64,000 bases of DNA, taken from the NCBI GenBank assembly GCA_021292105.1, contig CM037870.1, positions 17,353,087-17,417,086 of the forward strand. Reading direction: 5' to 3'. Positions 54,481 to 64,000 of this stretch are shown here, one piece after another. The notes under the pieces are model-generated. The model did no database searches. It had not been told where the DNA came from and saw only the letters and a list, made by a program, of their open reading frames with translations. The stretch comes from Anadara kagoshimensis (Eukaryota; Mollusca; Bivalvia; Arcoida; Arcidae). Numbering within the stretch: position 1 is the stretch's first letter; every line of letters starts with the position of its first letter. Both the position numbers and the translations under genes were made by a program.

Positions 54481-54593
54481 AGCGGCCAAAATGGTGGAAG
54501 AGATGAACGGATGAAATAAGAAAGATATTTTAGTCTTTGAAAAATCCTACATTTTATCAACAAACAATTAAATGCATTAATTTCTGAAAATTG
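54481..54593 (+). other. MIIP: Candidate 5' untranslated exon of MIIP
   Basis: A strong donor, AAAATTG|GTAAGG, ends this stretch at 54593. The acceptor tttatatttatag|AC at 55977 precedes the MIIP start codon by two bases, so a non-coding first exon must exist upstream. A six-codon upstream open frame (ATGGTGGAAGAGATGAACGG…) begins at 54491. Confidence 0.4.
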
Positions 54594-54839
54594 GTAAGGT
54601 TTACATATTTTTAATTGTTTGTTTGCTCTAAATTTCGATGCAAATGAGTAAAATATGACGGGTAACCAAGAACGCCTTGTCATGAGACTTGCACGAACTT
54701 GTCTCCCATTTATGTTTTACGTTATTGTTTTATGATAACCGGCCATCATTACGTTTTGATGATATACTAATTACATGATAAATACTTAATATGGTAACGT
54801 GATCAACAGCTATTTCATCATTTGATATTTGTTGATGTG

Positions 54840-55076
54840 CAGTGGCGGATTTGCACCCCCCTTTGAAAAATTTAAGAGAGAGAGCTATAATTTGACTGAT
54901 GTGACCCCCATATGTTAATGTAACAACCCATTTCTGTATACATGTTGTTCCAGATCACGTTTACTAGACCCCACGTCTCTGGAAGCTCGCACCTTTGGCG
55001 CTCGTACCTAGCAACATGATATACTAGCAATTCTCAACCCCCCCCCCCCTTTCAAAAAATCCTTGATCTGCCCCTG
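54840..55076. mobile_element. Short hAT-like MITE, CAG…CTG ends, 5 bp target duplication
   Basis: Left end cagtggcggatttgcacccc; right end read inward caggggcagatcaaggattt. Both are followed inward by a C/G run and a gaaa-rich stretch. Flanked by atgtg on each side (54835-54839, 55077-55081). 237 bp, non-coding. Confidence 0.83.
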
Positions 55077-55199
55077 ATGTGGATATCCTTTTTATCTATT
55101 CTCTATCCTATCTACTCATACTTTTCTGACCAGCACCAAATATGTTGCATAATCATCAAGAGTGATGGAGTCAACACTAGATATAGATGTACCATACTG

Positions 55200-55555
55200 T
55201 CTGTAACAAGAAAGGGAAAAATGCAGCGGTCAAACCAGGACTTGAACCGGGGACCTTCCCAATACTAGAGTGGCGCTATACCCACTAAGCTGCCCAGCCA
55301 CCTGTTGAGTCCGGCAGCCACATTCCTTCCATTTAGATTCAACTCCCTTGAAACCACCAGGTTCCACCCTTGGACCAACCTGTTGGTCTTTCAATTCCCA
55401 GGGTAGGATGAGCCGCAAAATGTAACAGGAAAGGGTAAAATGCAGTGACCAAATCGGGAATTAAACCTGTGACCTTCCCAATACTAGTAGGGCGCTCTAC
55501 CTACTGAGCTACCCAGCCACCTATCGTGTCCGGCCTGCCACACTTTCCATGTTGA
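55200..55555 (-). mobile_element. Two tandem tRNA-derived SINE heads (family 3)
   Basis: Units 55200-55335 and 55421-55555 share gggaaaaatgcag.g…, accttcccaatactag, ggcgct.tacc.actaagct.cccagccacct and gtccggc…ccaca. Read on the minus strand the second has A box tagctcagtagg and B box ggtttaattcc. Confidence 0.78.
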
Positions 55556-55659
55556 AAGCTTCTGATAATCACTAACAGATTTGCTGTTAACTGTCCGATA
55601 ATGGCAATCAGATTTACTGTCAACTGCATGCATCAAATATTCTTTGTTGCATCTATATT

Positions 55660-55905
55660 ACTTTGGTTATCACCACAGGAGGAGGGGAAGATTGATAATA
55701 AAAGCATACAGACCATTTTGTCCACCATTTTTCTTGAAACACTTTTTAACAGATCTTTGTGAAAATTCACACACATTAATAATCCTTTGGAGGAATTGAT
55801 GTGCCATTGGCTATTCATATTTTGGTCATACACACATTGCTGGGAAAATATGGGTTTCCCAGTTGAAGTTATGAGAGGGACTTGAAATGACATTAAATTT
55901 TAGTT
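55660..55905 (+). repeat. Dispersed repeat, pair with 58610-58870
   Basis: Both carry ttttaacagatctttgtg/tatgtaa, cttcac…aataatc.ttgg, gtg.cattagctattcatattt, tggtcatacacac/tgatcatatacatg and a gagggac/ggggacacttttgaaatg ending. Non-coding; both lie next to or inside MIIP. Confidence 0.65.
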
Positions 55906-55977
55906 GTAACTTGTTATCTATTGCATCTAAATTCTAATGTTAAGTAACCTAACTTTACTGAAATTTTATATTTATAG

Positions 55978-56891
55978 ACATGGATGTAGATGAACAGCTC
56001 CGTGCTCAAAGTAAAGCACTACTGCAAAAACTAAAGGCAAGGCAGGGAAAATTACAAAATATTGTAAATTATCAACCATCACCTGATGAAACCCTGACGT
56101 CATACAGGAGAAAATATTCTGAAGATGAAACCCAGCTTGATACGTCAACTACAGTTTATAAACAGATTGAAGCAGTAACTGCAAAAGCCAGGGAAAAACT
56201 GTCCAAGTCACAACAGTTAGACAATGAAAATAAGGAAAATATGAATGATACATACACAAAAACAAGTCTAAAACAGAAATCCATACCATTCAAAAGCAAA
56301 GAACGATGTGAAAGTAGAGATACTGAATCATTAGAAAAAGAAACCAGACTGAAAAAAGAAGTTCAGAATCAAGAAAAATCGTCAAAAAGTAATAAAGGGA
56401 AGGACAAAACTAAAAATTTTGATATTAATGACAAATCTAGTCTTGATGAGAAACAAAAGTTATTCAGCTCTGCTAATACTCTTGAGGACAGTGTTAGGGA
56501 AGATTGGATGCCACGGAATTCAAAATCGGTTCCAAGCGAGACCCCGGCAGCAGTACGAAATAGGAGAATTATTGATAAGAATGTTCATGTTGGATCAGAC
56601 TTGAATGAAACTGATATTGCTGATGATAGAACTAGATTGAATTATAGTTACTCAAAATTTGATGAAAGTGATCTCAATTTCTTAAAATCAAGACTTAGAC
56701 AATCATCTGATGAAGATGATACACCAGAAAAAGTAGTGAATGGTGGTCACAGCTCTGAAGAGGAAAATTTAGGGTATACAGTCAGATTACATGATGCAGG
56801 AAATGACAGAAAAGTGGCAAATTTTATTCGCGATACAACCAGTAAACCAAAATCGGCTTTATTGGCTACTGGACCCAAAACGTTACAAAAG
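55978..56891 (+). CDS. MIIP: MIIP exon with start codon
   Basis: 304 codons from ATG 55980. Rich in Lys, Glu, Ser and Asp with no predicted globular domain. The acceptor is two bases before the ATG; the donor is AAAAG|GTAAAT. Contains Ser-rich acidic runs (SSDEDDTPEK, SSEEENLG) that look like kinase sites. Confidence 0.88.
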
Positions 56892-59800
56892 GTAAATATA
56901 GTCTACTGTATTGTTGCTTTTATTCACTGGGGATTTAATTTCACTATATTCACGATATGACTTTATAGCTTGAAATTAAATACCAAGTGAATATTTTCAT
57001 GAAGCATTGATCTAGGTTTCCACAAATTTAAAATAAATAGTAGCCAAATTTCCAAAATTTGTGAAAATATAGTCCTTTTTAAAGTATTTTTTCACAAATT
57101 TGCTAAAATAGGTTACTTTTTGAAAGAATTCCTGAGAAATAAGTAGCCAATGGCGATTTTGGCTACCAGGAATGGAAACATAGATTGATTAAACATAGAC
57201 TGAGATAATCCGTTAACACTGTCTATTGCATCGTGAAATTTTATACCCGTGATTAAGTGTCAGTGTCAGAATAGCAAAATTTATTCCCTGCAGAATTAAA
57301 CAACTATATAGTATGTTTTAATTTCTTGTAGCCAAATTCATCGTTGGCTACTAATAATAATTTCGATTTACCAGTACATATTATTCCAGTGTTAATTTTA
57401 CAGCACTAGATGGCTGTTTCAGAATACAATTCCTCATCATAAGTGCCTGGACCAAAATTGTGAAATCTAACTATTTTTCTTTCAAAAATTAACCTATTTT
57501 TACATATTTGTGAGAAAAATATATGGTTGAGTTTTTGTTAGCACATGCGAGTATGTAATTTGCAGTTCCATCTCAATGAATTTTAAAACTTGTCATTGTG
57601 CTTGTTTCTATTTGTGTCAATCTGATAGCATCTTAGCCCATTACGGTATGTTCTGACACTGGCCACTATCACGGTAATAAAGCAACAAATAATGTACATG
57701 TACTAGTGTCTGTGATGTCATGAAATGGCACAATTGAGGTCAAGTTTTATTCTTTTTGCATGTAAATCATGCATGCCGACCATTTGTCTGAACATTGTGG
57801 GCGTAGGCGGCAATCCGTCAATTGTCATAGTCAATCTGTTGATTGTTATTTGTTAACCCACCCACCCCCCCCCCCCCCCCTCTTCGAAGTAAGATGTAAA
57901 ATGGAATTAATTTGTCTGTCAGTCTGTCTGTAGACATAATTTCGATGGAGGTGTACTCATGTGATAAGAACGTCTGTGTCTCTCATTATAAATTACATAT
58001 TACACCAGTTTTAATTTTACAGTAAAAGATGGCCATTTGAAGGCATTTCGGAATACAATTCCTCACCAGTAGTGCATGGACCAAAATTGTTCAAGGGATT
58101 AAAAAAATACCCAAAGTTGGTCAGAATTAATTTTTGGAATTATCCTGAAGCTTTTGGTGATGATATGAGATTCTCATGACCCAATGACAAAACCTATTCT
58201 GGGATATAAGTCAGTTTCACTGTCAATTTTATATGATTTTAAAGTTCTTAAAACATTGAATGAATGCCATCCATTGAATGAATTTTAAAAAGTATTTTTT
58301 ATGATTATTATGTGATTTCTTTCTAATCCACAGTCTTTAAACAAGGTTAGTTTCCTTACATCAAAAGACTCTACAGGTCTAGGAAGAAGCATGACCAATA
58401 GCCAATCATATCAACAAACACATGACCACAATTTACTTGGATACGATTGGATAGCAGCTTTATTAGACAATGACCAATCAGCCGTTGATAGATCTGAGGG
58501 ATATTTTGAGGAATTAAAAGAGTTTAGAAGAATAAATAGAGAACACTGTTGTAATGATTATTATATGGAGTAGGTATTTCAATATTGTAGTAATGATTTT
58601 TTTTATTATATCTCCTAAGAACAAGAGGGGGATATTGTTTACGCCCTTTCTTCCTCCAACATTATGTCCCTACTTTTTTCCTTAAAACTATTTAACAGAT
58701 CTTTATGTAACTTCACAGGAACAATCTTTGGGTGGAGTAAATGTGTCATTAGCTATTCATATTTTGATCATATACATGTTCAGATTTTCCATTTGGATTT
58801 AGTTTGGGGGACACTTTTGAAATGGCATCAGTTAAAACTTGTTACCTGTGTCATGATTTTGTTCTATAACACTGTTTGAGAGCAAATGTAATTATGTTAT
58901 AGTGTTACCATAAAATTATTATTCATAAAATCATATCACTCAATGCTTTACTTATATGCATATACTCATGGCATCATATATTGGCTGTTCTAGTGACTGG
59001 ATGTATGCGTGTCATAATAAGCAGTGTTTTAAATTTCAGTCAGAAAAAAAAATTAAAATCATATTTTCAAAAAAATGTGAAATATAAATATATAACCATT
59101 GAACTGTAGAAATGAAATTTATAGTGCTATAATTTCTATTTTCATGTAATGCAAACTAATCATTATATGTTGGCATACATTAGTTAATGCATGTTGTTGT
59201 AGTAATCATTTATATGCCAGGTGAGCATTAAGACCCTTTGGCCTCTTGTTTCATTTCTGCCATACCTTACTATCAAATAGGACAGCAAGACAAACATGTA
59301 CATGTAAAATCATGAGAAATTCCTGATAACTAAGTAGTATTATACCACTTTGTATATTTTCAGTTCACCAGATGCTATCAGTGACTTTAGACAGAAAGAC
59401 TCCTCACCAGTAGCCAAAGCTTTGGAAGAAACAAGTAAGTAATGACAAAATAAAAAATCTATGTGAACAGCAGATTAATGGCGTATTATGACCCAGTCAA
59501 TATTCTTTAACTTATATTGAGATAGCCAGTTCTGAAATGGTGGAGAAAATCAGAAGGTTAACAAAGAGGAGTTATTGAGACCAAATGACTACAAATTCAT
59601 TTTCCATATAGTAACAAATGCAGCTGATCAGAAAAAGGTTCCCCTACAGATGAGGGAGTTACATAAAAACAACAACATTTGAAATTGACATTGATGTGTG
59701 TAATGGAGGGAATTATTGAGACCAAATGTTTGTAAGTTAATTTACCATGGTAACAAATTTATAAAAAAGAAGGTTCTCCTACAGATGATGGAGTTACCGG

Positions 59801-61066
59801 TACATAACCTTCACCAACAATACTGGTAAATTAACATCACTGTGTCATGTGTGGGAATTATTGAGACTATTTCATTATAAGTTAATTTACTATTGTAATA
59901 AACTCATCGTATCGGGGAAAAAAGGTTCTCCTAATGAGGGAGTTATATAACAACAACAACAATAATACTGGAAATTGACATATTCATATTCATATGTGAT
60001 GAGGGAAATTATTGAGGCCAAATAACTACAAGTTACCATTGTAACAAATACAGCTTATCAGAATGAAGGTTCTCCTACAGATGAGGGAGTTACATAAAAA
60101 CAACAACAATATTTGAAATTGATGATGATGTGTATGAACAGAGGAATTATTGAGACTTAAATGACTACAAGTTACCATGGTAACAAATTTAGCTCATCAT
60201 AATTTCTTGTTATTTATATAATTAATGTTTTGTATTTATAGGAGTTAAGCCTTATAAAGTGAATGAGCGTTTATTTACCACACCGGTCAAGAAATCACTC
60301 TTTGCTGGCTCAATTCAGTACGATTCTGATGAGGAAAAAGAAGGCAAAAACAGAAAAGAAAAAGAACCAACCTTTGAACAACCAAGATTTGTCAGGTACG
60401 TAATTCTAAAAATATTCTAGGTTTTTGACAAGACCCATTTTACACATGTTGGTGTAGCTAGTCACTGCGAAGGTGCTTACTTTTCTTGAACATCCGGACT
60501 TGTTTTACTATTGGGAGTTCACATGTTTACGTTAACTATATTTTCCAGTTTTCAACGTTTACTCAGTCTCTGTTTGATTCTTTGATTGTGTTAGGTGTCT
60601 GACTTGGAAATTTTTCACAAAAATGGTAGAAAAAATGTTCATTTCAGTTTTCCTAAAATGTTTAAGAAAAATGTTGATGCATCATAAAGCTATTTACTAG
60701 TACATTCTTATTTCTTTTATATCAAGTGAGTAGAGTTGTGTAATGGTGATAACCTGTGGTGTTTCGTCCGTTATGCATCAGCTTTTTGCTTGTTAACACT
60801 CCATTTTCATATATTGAGAGCTACAATAGTATATTTATTATTTCTTTGCTTTTAATCCTTACAGAGTCAGCATACCTAGATCAACTCTTTTATCACCCCA
60901 TCGTGTAAAACCACACAGACGAAACAGTTTTGATGACTTGGATACATATTCATTGTCAAAACATTGTGTGAAGGGCTATGAAAATTCAGTACCATCCATG
61001 CTTCCGCAGGCTTCTAATGTATGTCTACGAGATTCAACACTTGGAATCAAATCAAAAATGCAAACA
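55978..61066 (+). CDS. MIIP: Migration and invasion-inhibitory protein, 3' end probably outside the window
   Basis: Five exons in frame: 55978-56891 (ATG at 55980), 58334-58569, 59364-59434, 60242-60395, 60865-61066; together 525 codons. All introns have GT-AG ends and matching phases (0, 2, 1, 2, 0). Exon 1 encodes a long charged, coiled-coil-prone region (LRAQSKALLQKLKARQGKLQ; KEKT/KSK-rich). The conserved core is in exon 2 (LLGYDWIAALLDND…YFEELKEFRRINREHC) and exons 4-5 (YKVNERLFTTPVKK…; VRVSIPRSTLLSPHR; HRRNSFDDLDTYSLSKHC; GYENSVPS), the arrangement of MIIP. The human protein restrains cell migration through IGFBP2 and HDAC6 and acts in mitosis; function here is inferred. Longer than human MIIP (388 aa) because of exon 1. 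Exon 5 ends at a donor (ACA|GTATGT), so a further exon is expected. Confidence 0.85.
57402..57448 (-). ncRNA. Hammerhead ribozyme motif, mutated core
   Basis: Minus strand: ggcactt, ATGATGA in place of CTGATGA, ggaat-tgt-attct, GAAAC, then ATC in place of GTC and tagtgctg. The C3 change and the lost helix III pair should abolish activity. Flanks match the family (acaattttggtccagg; taaaattaacactggaataa). In MIIP intron, antisense to MIIP. Confidence 0.6.
57846..57882 (+). repeat. C-rich run
   Basis: Short cacc repeats followed by about 17 C in a row; in the MIIP intron. Length in the assembly may be unreliable. Confidence 0.8.
58023..58076 (-). ncRNA. Hammerhead ribozyme motif, mutated core, longer helix III
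   Basis: Minus strand: gcacta, CTGGTGA in place of CTGATGA, ggaat-tgt-attcc, GAAA, then tgcc-ttcaaat-ggc pairing that makes a longer helix III, and ATC at the cleavage site. The A-to-G change in the core should inactivate it. Same orientation as 57402-57448, 620 bases away. Confidence 0.55.
58334..58569 (+). CDS. MIIP: MIIP exon with conserved LLGYDWIA…EELKEFRRINRE core
   Basis: Starts SLNKVSFLTSKDS after acceptor ccacag. The donor is GGA|GTAGGT, splitting an Asp codon (GA|T). Reading on without splicing meets TAG at once. Confidence 0.88.
58610..58870 (+). repeat. Dispersed repeat, pair with 55660-55905
   Basis: See shared phrases under 55660-55905. Preceded by taagaacaagagggggatat. 59218-59260 (ccaggtgagcattaagaccc tttggcctcttgtttc) has the style of the matching repeat end. 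Confidence 0.6.
59364..59434 (+). CDS. MIIP: MIIP small exon
   Basis: 71 bases, DSPDAISDFRQKDSSPVAKALEET; acceptor tatattttcag, donor ACAA|GTAAGT. Confidence 0.85.
59570..60200 (+). repeat. ~141 bp tandem repeat, 4.4 diverged copies
   Basis: Units begin ggaattattgagaccaaatg, then acaagttaatttaccatggt aacaaat, aaggttctcctacagatgag ggagttacat, aacaacaacaata. Lies in an MIIP intron and stops about 40 bases before the next exon. Confidence 0.92.
60242..60395 (+). CDS. MIIP: MIIP exon with NERLFTTP motif
   Basis: Joins A|GA to give Arg, then VKPYKVNERLFTTPVKKSLF and an acidic/basic linker to PRFV; donor AG|GTACGT. Confidence 0.87.
60430..60600 (+). mobile_element. Diverged RT-element tail in MIIP intron
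   Basis: ggtgtagctagtcactgcga aggtgcttac, cttgaacatccggacttgtt, gggagttcacatgtttacgt and tttgattgtgttaggtg follow the tail order. Old copy. Confidence 0.5.
60865..61066 (+). CDS. MIIP: MIIP exon with VSIPRSTLLSPHR and HRRNSFDDLDTYSLSKHC motifs
   Basis: Acceptor tccttacag completes AG|A (Arg). 68 codons to phase 0; donor ACA|GTATGT. Strongest similarity to the MIIP C-terminal region. Confidence 0.88.
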
Positions 61067-62330
61067 GTATGTATAATTTATTTTTCTATATTGCATATAT
61101 ACATGTACATCTAGATTCATAATCAACTGAAATTTATTCATTGTTGTTTATGAGTTAAAATTGCGACAAGTGGCCAATTTGTGACTCAGACTGTTGTCCC
61201 ATCTAAGGGAGTCAAACCTTTGCAATGTTTAGAAGGGGCCCTTGTGTCATTGACCCAAAATAATTTTTTTTTCGCACAAAAATGCAGATTGGGGGCAGAT
61301 CATGGTCCATCTTCTGAAATCCAGTGTTTTATACAGATATTGATTAGGCTTTCGAATAGAATCCCTGTAAATTTAGGGATTTCATATTTGTCACATTCCC
61401 ACCTAGTACAAAGTACAGAAAAGCTCTTGCATTAAATGTCCACTGTTAAGTTTTTGGTTACAAGATTTTGATGGTTATGATATGCAGATGAGCTACACTG
61501 TTCTACTGGCACATGATATCTTGTTATACCCCACTGAGAAATTGGCAAGGGGATAATAGTAATCCATTCTGTGTGCCTGTGCATCTTTGTGTCACACTTT
61601 CTGCCCATATTAGTTCTCCAGTACCCTCTATCAGATATAGATTAAACTTTACAGGATTGATCAGTGGAAGGTGTAGTTGTGCATATCATTTTCCTGTTCC
61701 GGTTCCGTGATTTTACTAGGAGTTATGACCCTTTGAATTTAAAAATTCAAGTTACAAATACCCTTTGACAAGGTATTTTGTTTTCACTGAAAGCTTGTTT
61801 TATTTGCATTTTTGGTTAAAAAATGAAAAAAAATTGTGAGAAAATATAGAGAATCGCCAATTATGTCACATACGATCATTAATTTTCAGCCACCTTGTAA
61901 CAAGATGTTTCTAATGGTATATTATACAAATGGGGTTTGCCACTGTACCACATCATCAGAATCCCTGAACATTTGTGTGTGGAACATTTTGAAAACATTT
62001 ATATCATGAATTATCAGAATAGCATCGTTTTAATGGGAAAAGTTGAACTGACATGATTTCATATCCAATTGAAATAATTGTTCTGCACAAACATTTGGGG
62101 GTATCATGTGGTACAGCGGAGAACAACATTGAATGATTATAGGCATTGTTTTTCTCATGTTTCTGTTACATTTTGATTATATGTTGGTTATCTTCAGTAT
62201 GGTGCCGCAAGTCTTTTCACATTAAGAGATTTTTCCTTGTTAAAATCAATTTTAAGAAACAAAATATCCAGAACTTATCAATGAAATTTTAATTGATAAA
62301 CACAAAATTATTTCTACTTTCTTCGAGTAA
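61067..62330. other. MIIP intron or 3' flank; repeat-like text only
   Basis: 61530-61740 (ataccccactgagaaattgg…) looks like dispersed-repeat text. No further MIIP exon could be fixed. Confidence 0.4.
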
Positions 62331-62570
62331 TTTCAGTTTTTCCAACAAAATTGTTATTTCTATGCTTCCATTCCTGGCAGCCAAAATCAGCATTGGCCAT
62401 AATTTCAGTTTTTCCCCCAAATAGTTATTTCTGTGCTTTCATTCCTGGTAGCCAAAATCGCCATTTGCCTGTAATTTCAGTTTCTGAAATTGTTATTTAT
62501 ATGCTTCCATTCCTGGTAGCTATAATCAGCATTGGCCACTAATTTCTGATAATTTTTTGTATAAAAAAAT
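62330..62570 (+). repeat. ~80 bp tandem repeat, 3 copies
   Basis: Unit: aatttcagtttttcc…ttgttatttctatgcttcca ttcctggtagccaaaatcgc cattggcc. An inverted relative is at 57120-57185 (agtagccaatggcgattttg gctaccaggaatgg). Confidence 0.88.
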
Positions 62571-62869
62571 TCTATGTTAGCAAATTTATGTAATGTGAAA
62601 TATTTTTGGCACCAATCTGCTAACCTTTTTTGTTTTTGGCCAGATTGTTAAGGAATCAGAATTATAGATTACCTCCCTTTGACTACAGTAATATTTCAGA
62701 ACATTCAGCTTTTAGACTCAGACCTAACTTAAATTTCCATTGCTTCAGGAGGTAAAACTTTGAATTCAAAGATGATACATGTTTTATTTATTATTGTGAC
62801 TATGGAGATGGTAGCAATTTTCTGACTTTTTACAATCTGGCCATCAAATTTTTTATTTGTTTATAAAAT

Positions 62870-63010
62870 GGGTAAACCTGTATATAAAGAACACCTGAGC
62901 GATCCAACAAATATTTAATACATGTACACAAACAGGTGGTCTATGAGAGTATTTTGGTTGATTACATCTTATTGGACAGGTGGTCTTTATATAGAAGTGT
63001 CTCTGTATTT
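62870..63010 (+). mobile_element. Decayed MITE, 'ttataaaggcc' family
   Basis: gtaaacctgtatataaagaa cacc, aaacaggtggtctatg, acaggtggtctttatataga agtgtctctgta. Inverted ends eroded. Confidence 0.55.
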
Positions 63011-64000
63011 TGATTTTTAATGTATTACATTATTAAATAATTATATTATTTTTTGTCAATATTAATTAAATAAATGTCAATTAGAGTATTCAATTTCTAG
63101 AAATGGGACATATTATAGTAAGGCATTGTATGTAAATTTTTACTTGGATATGAGTTATGACATTGTGTGTGCCAGAAGAGGTGCAAATTTCTCAAGAGTT
63201 GTGCCCTTTTGAAATTTTAAAGGTCACCGGTCACCAAATTTATGAATTTTGTAATTTGCATTCCTATGGGTAGAGTTGTCAATATTGATGTGTCTGGCGG
63301 GTTTTCACACACTACAGTTACCTGTAATATACTAAAAACTTACCTGAACGAAGTTCTAATACTCGGTAATTTCCGACACCGCTCGTAACTTTCCGGCGAC
63401 CTAATTGATGACGTACATGGTGTTAAGCTGCTGAGGAAAGACACATTACTTATATATGTATCCATATGTAACATGTGGATTTGTGTGCCGTTTTAAAGTT
63501 TGATTTCAAGTCAAAATTATATATTTTGTAAAATTTGATATAGTATTACCACAATGAACGATAAAAAAAATTTTCTCACAAATTTAAGAACAAATTAAAG
63601 CCAGATTTACACAAGTCCCTTATGCAGCTTTCTACTGTATTTCCACAATTGAGTGCACATGGAAAACGCAAGAATAAAGTCGTATTTTCCAACAAACTCG
63701 CAAAATATTGTCAAAACTTGATACAAAATATACTGACCTAATAGGAAAAAATATTTTCAGTCATCCATAGGTGAATTTAATTCTGTACATAGAGCAATTT
63801 TTGAAGTTTTTAACAAAACAACTAATATAACCATGTCAAAATTATCCCTTCTCTACCTTCTTACTCGGAACAACTATAAATATTATAATTACGTCATAAT
63901 TGGAATATTCATGATGAAATATGAAAAAAAGAACAACAATGACCTACCTGACCCTAAATACCCTGAGTGTAACTTTGAATGAGGCCCAATTGGTGTATAA
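63011..64000. other. Right end: no proven gene; possible small exon on the minus strand
   Basis: 63340-63425 is richer in G/C than its surroundings. On the minus strand it reads …ggtcgccggaaagttacgag…cgttcag|GTAAGTTTTTAG, i.e. a plausible non-coding exon with donor near 63343. It could also be part of a repeat. The rest is AT-rich. Confidence 0.3.

Overview
The window reads as AT-rich nuclear DNA of a lophotrochozoan animal, most probably a mollusc and perhaps a bivalve. The reasons are spliced genes with GT-AG introns of 1-5 kb, a Methuselah-like receptor with a somatomedin-B-type ectodomain, a secreted peritrophin-A/PAN protein, and a dense load of tRNA-derived SINEs, MITEs, a mariner and truncated retroelements. 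No species is claimed.

Layout. 1-3482 is the first copy of a 3.5 kb segmental duplication whose second copy is 30228-33895. 3483-19217 is gene-poor and built from 5'-truncated reverse-transcriptase (RT) fragments, a dead mariner (8752-10032), a LINE tail, SINEs and foldbacks. A Methuselah-like GPCR gene occupies 26717-19218 (minus), its two main exons split by a 4.6 kb intron full of repeats. 26718-34000 holds RT fragments, a hammerhead ribozyme motif with every core element present, and the second copy of the duplication. A complete three-exon secreted chitin-binding/PAN gene lies on the minus strand (41093-35210). 41580-47520 is a 6 kb minisatellite of 26-27 bp units with higher-order structure. 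47520-51270 is intergenic repeats. XXYLT1 (54339-51499, minus) and MIIP (55978 to at least 61066, plus) form a head-to-head pair that probably shares a promoter near 54340-54480. MIIP probably continues past the right edge.

The four genes are not an obvious pathway: a surface receptor, a secreted matrix-type protein, an ER glycosyltransferase that extends O-glucose glycans, and a cytoplasmic regulator. Two of them (the GPCR and XXYLT1) each need one single-base frame correction in an otherwise intact reading frame, which looks more like residual assembly indels than decay.

The most interesting non-coding signal is a family of six dispersed hammerhead ribozyme motifs (type I, very short helix III), one of them fully paired, sharing conserved flanks. 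Next are nested mobile elements: a CAGTC-ended MITE in opposite orientations at the same place in two tandem copies of a larger unit, two CAG...CTG transposons with 5 bp target duplications, and RT fragments with a common 3' end and variable 5' ends. All gene names come from recognising the translated sequence; no database was searched.
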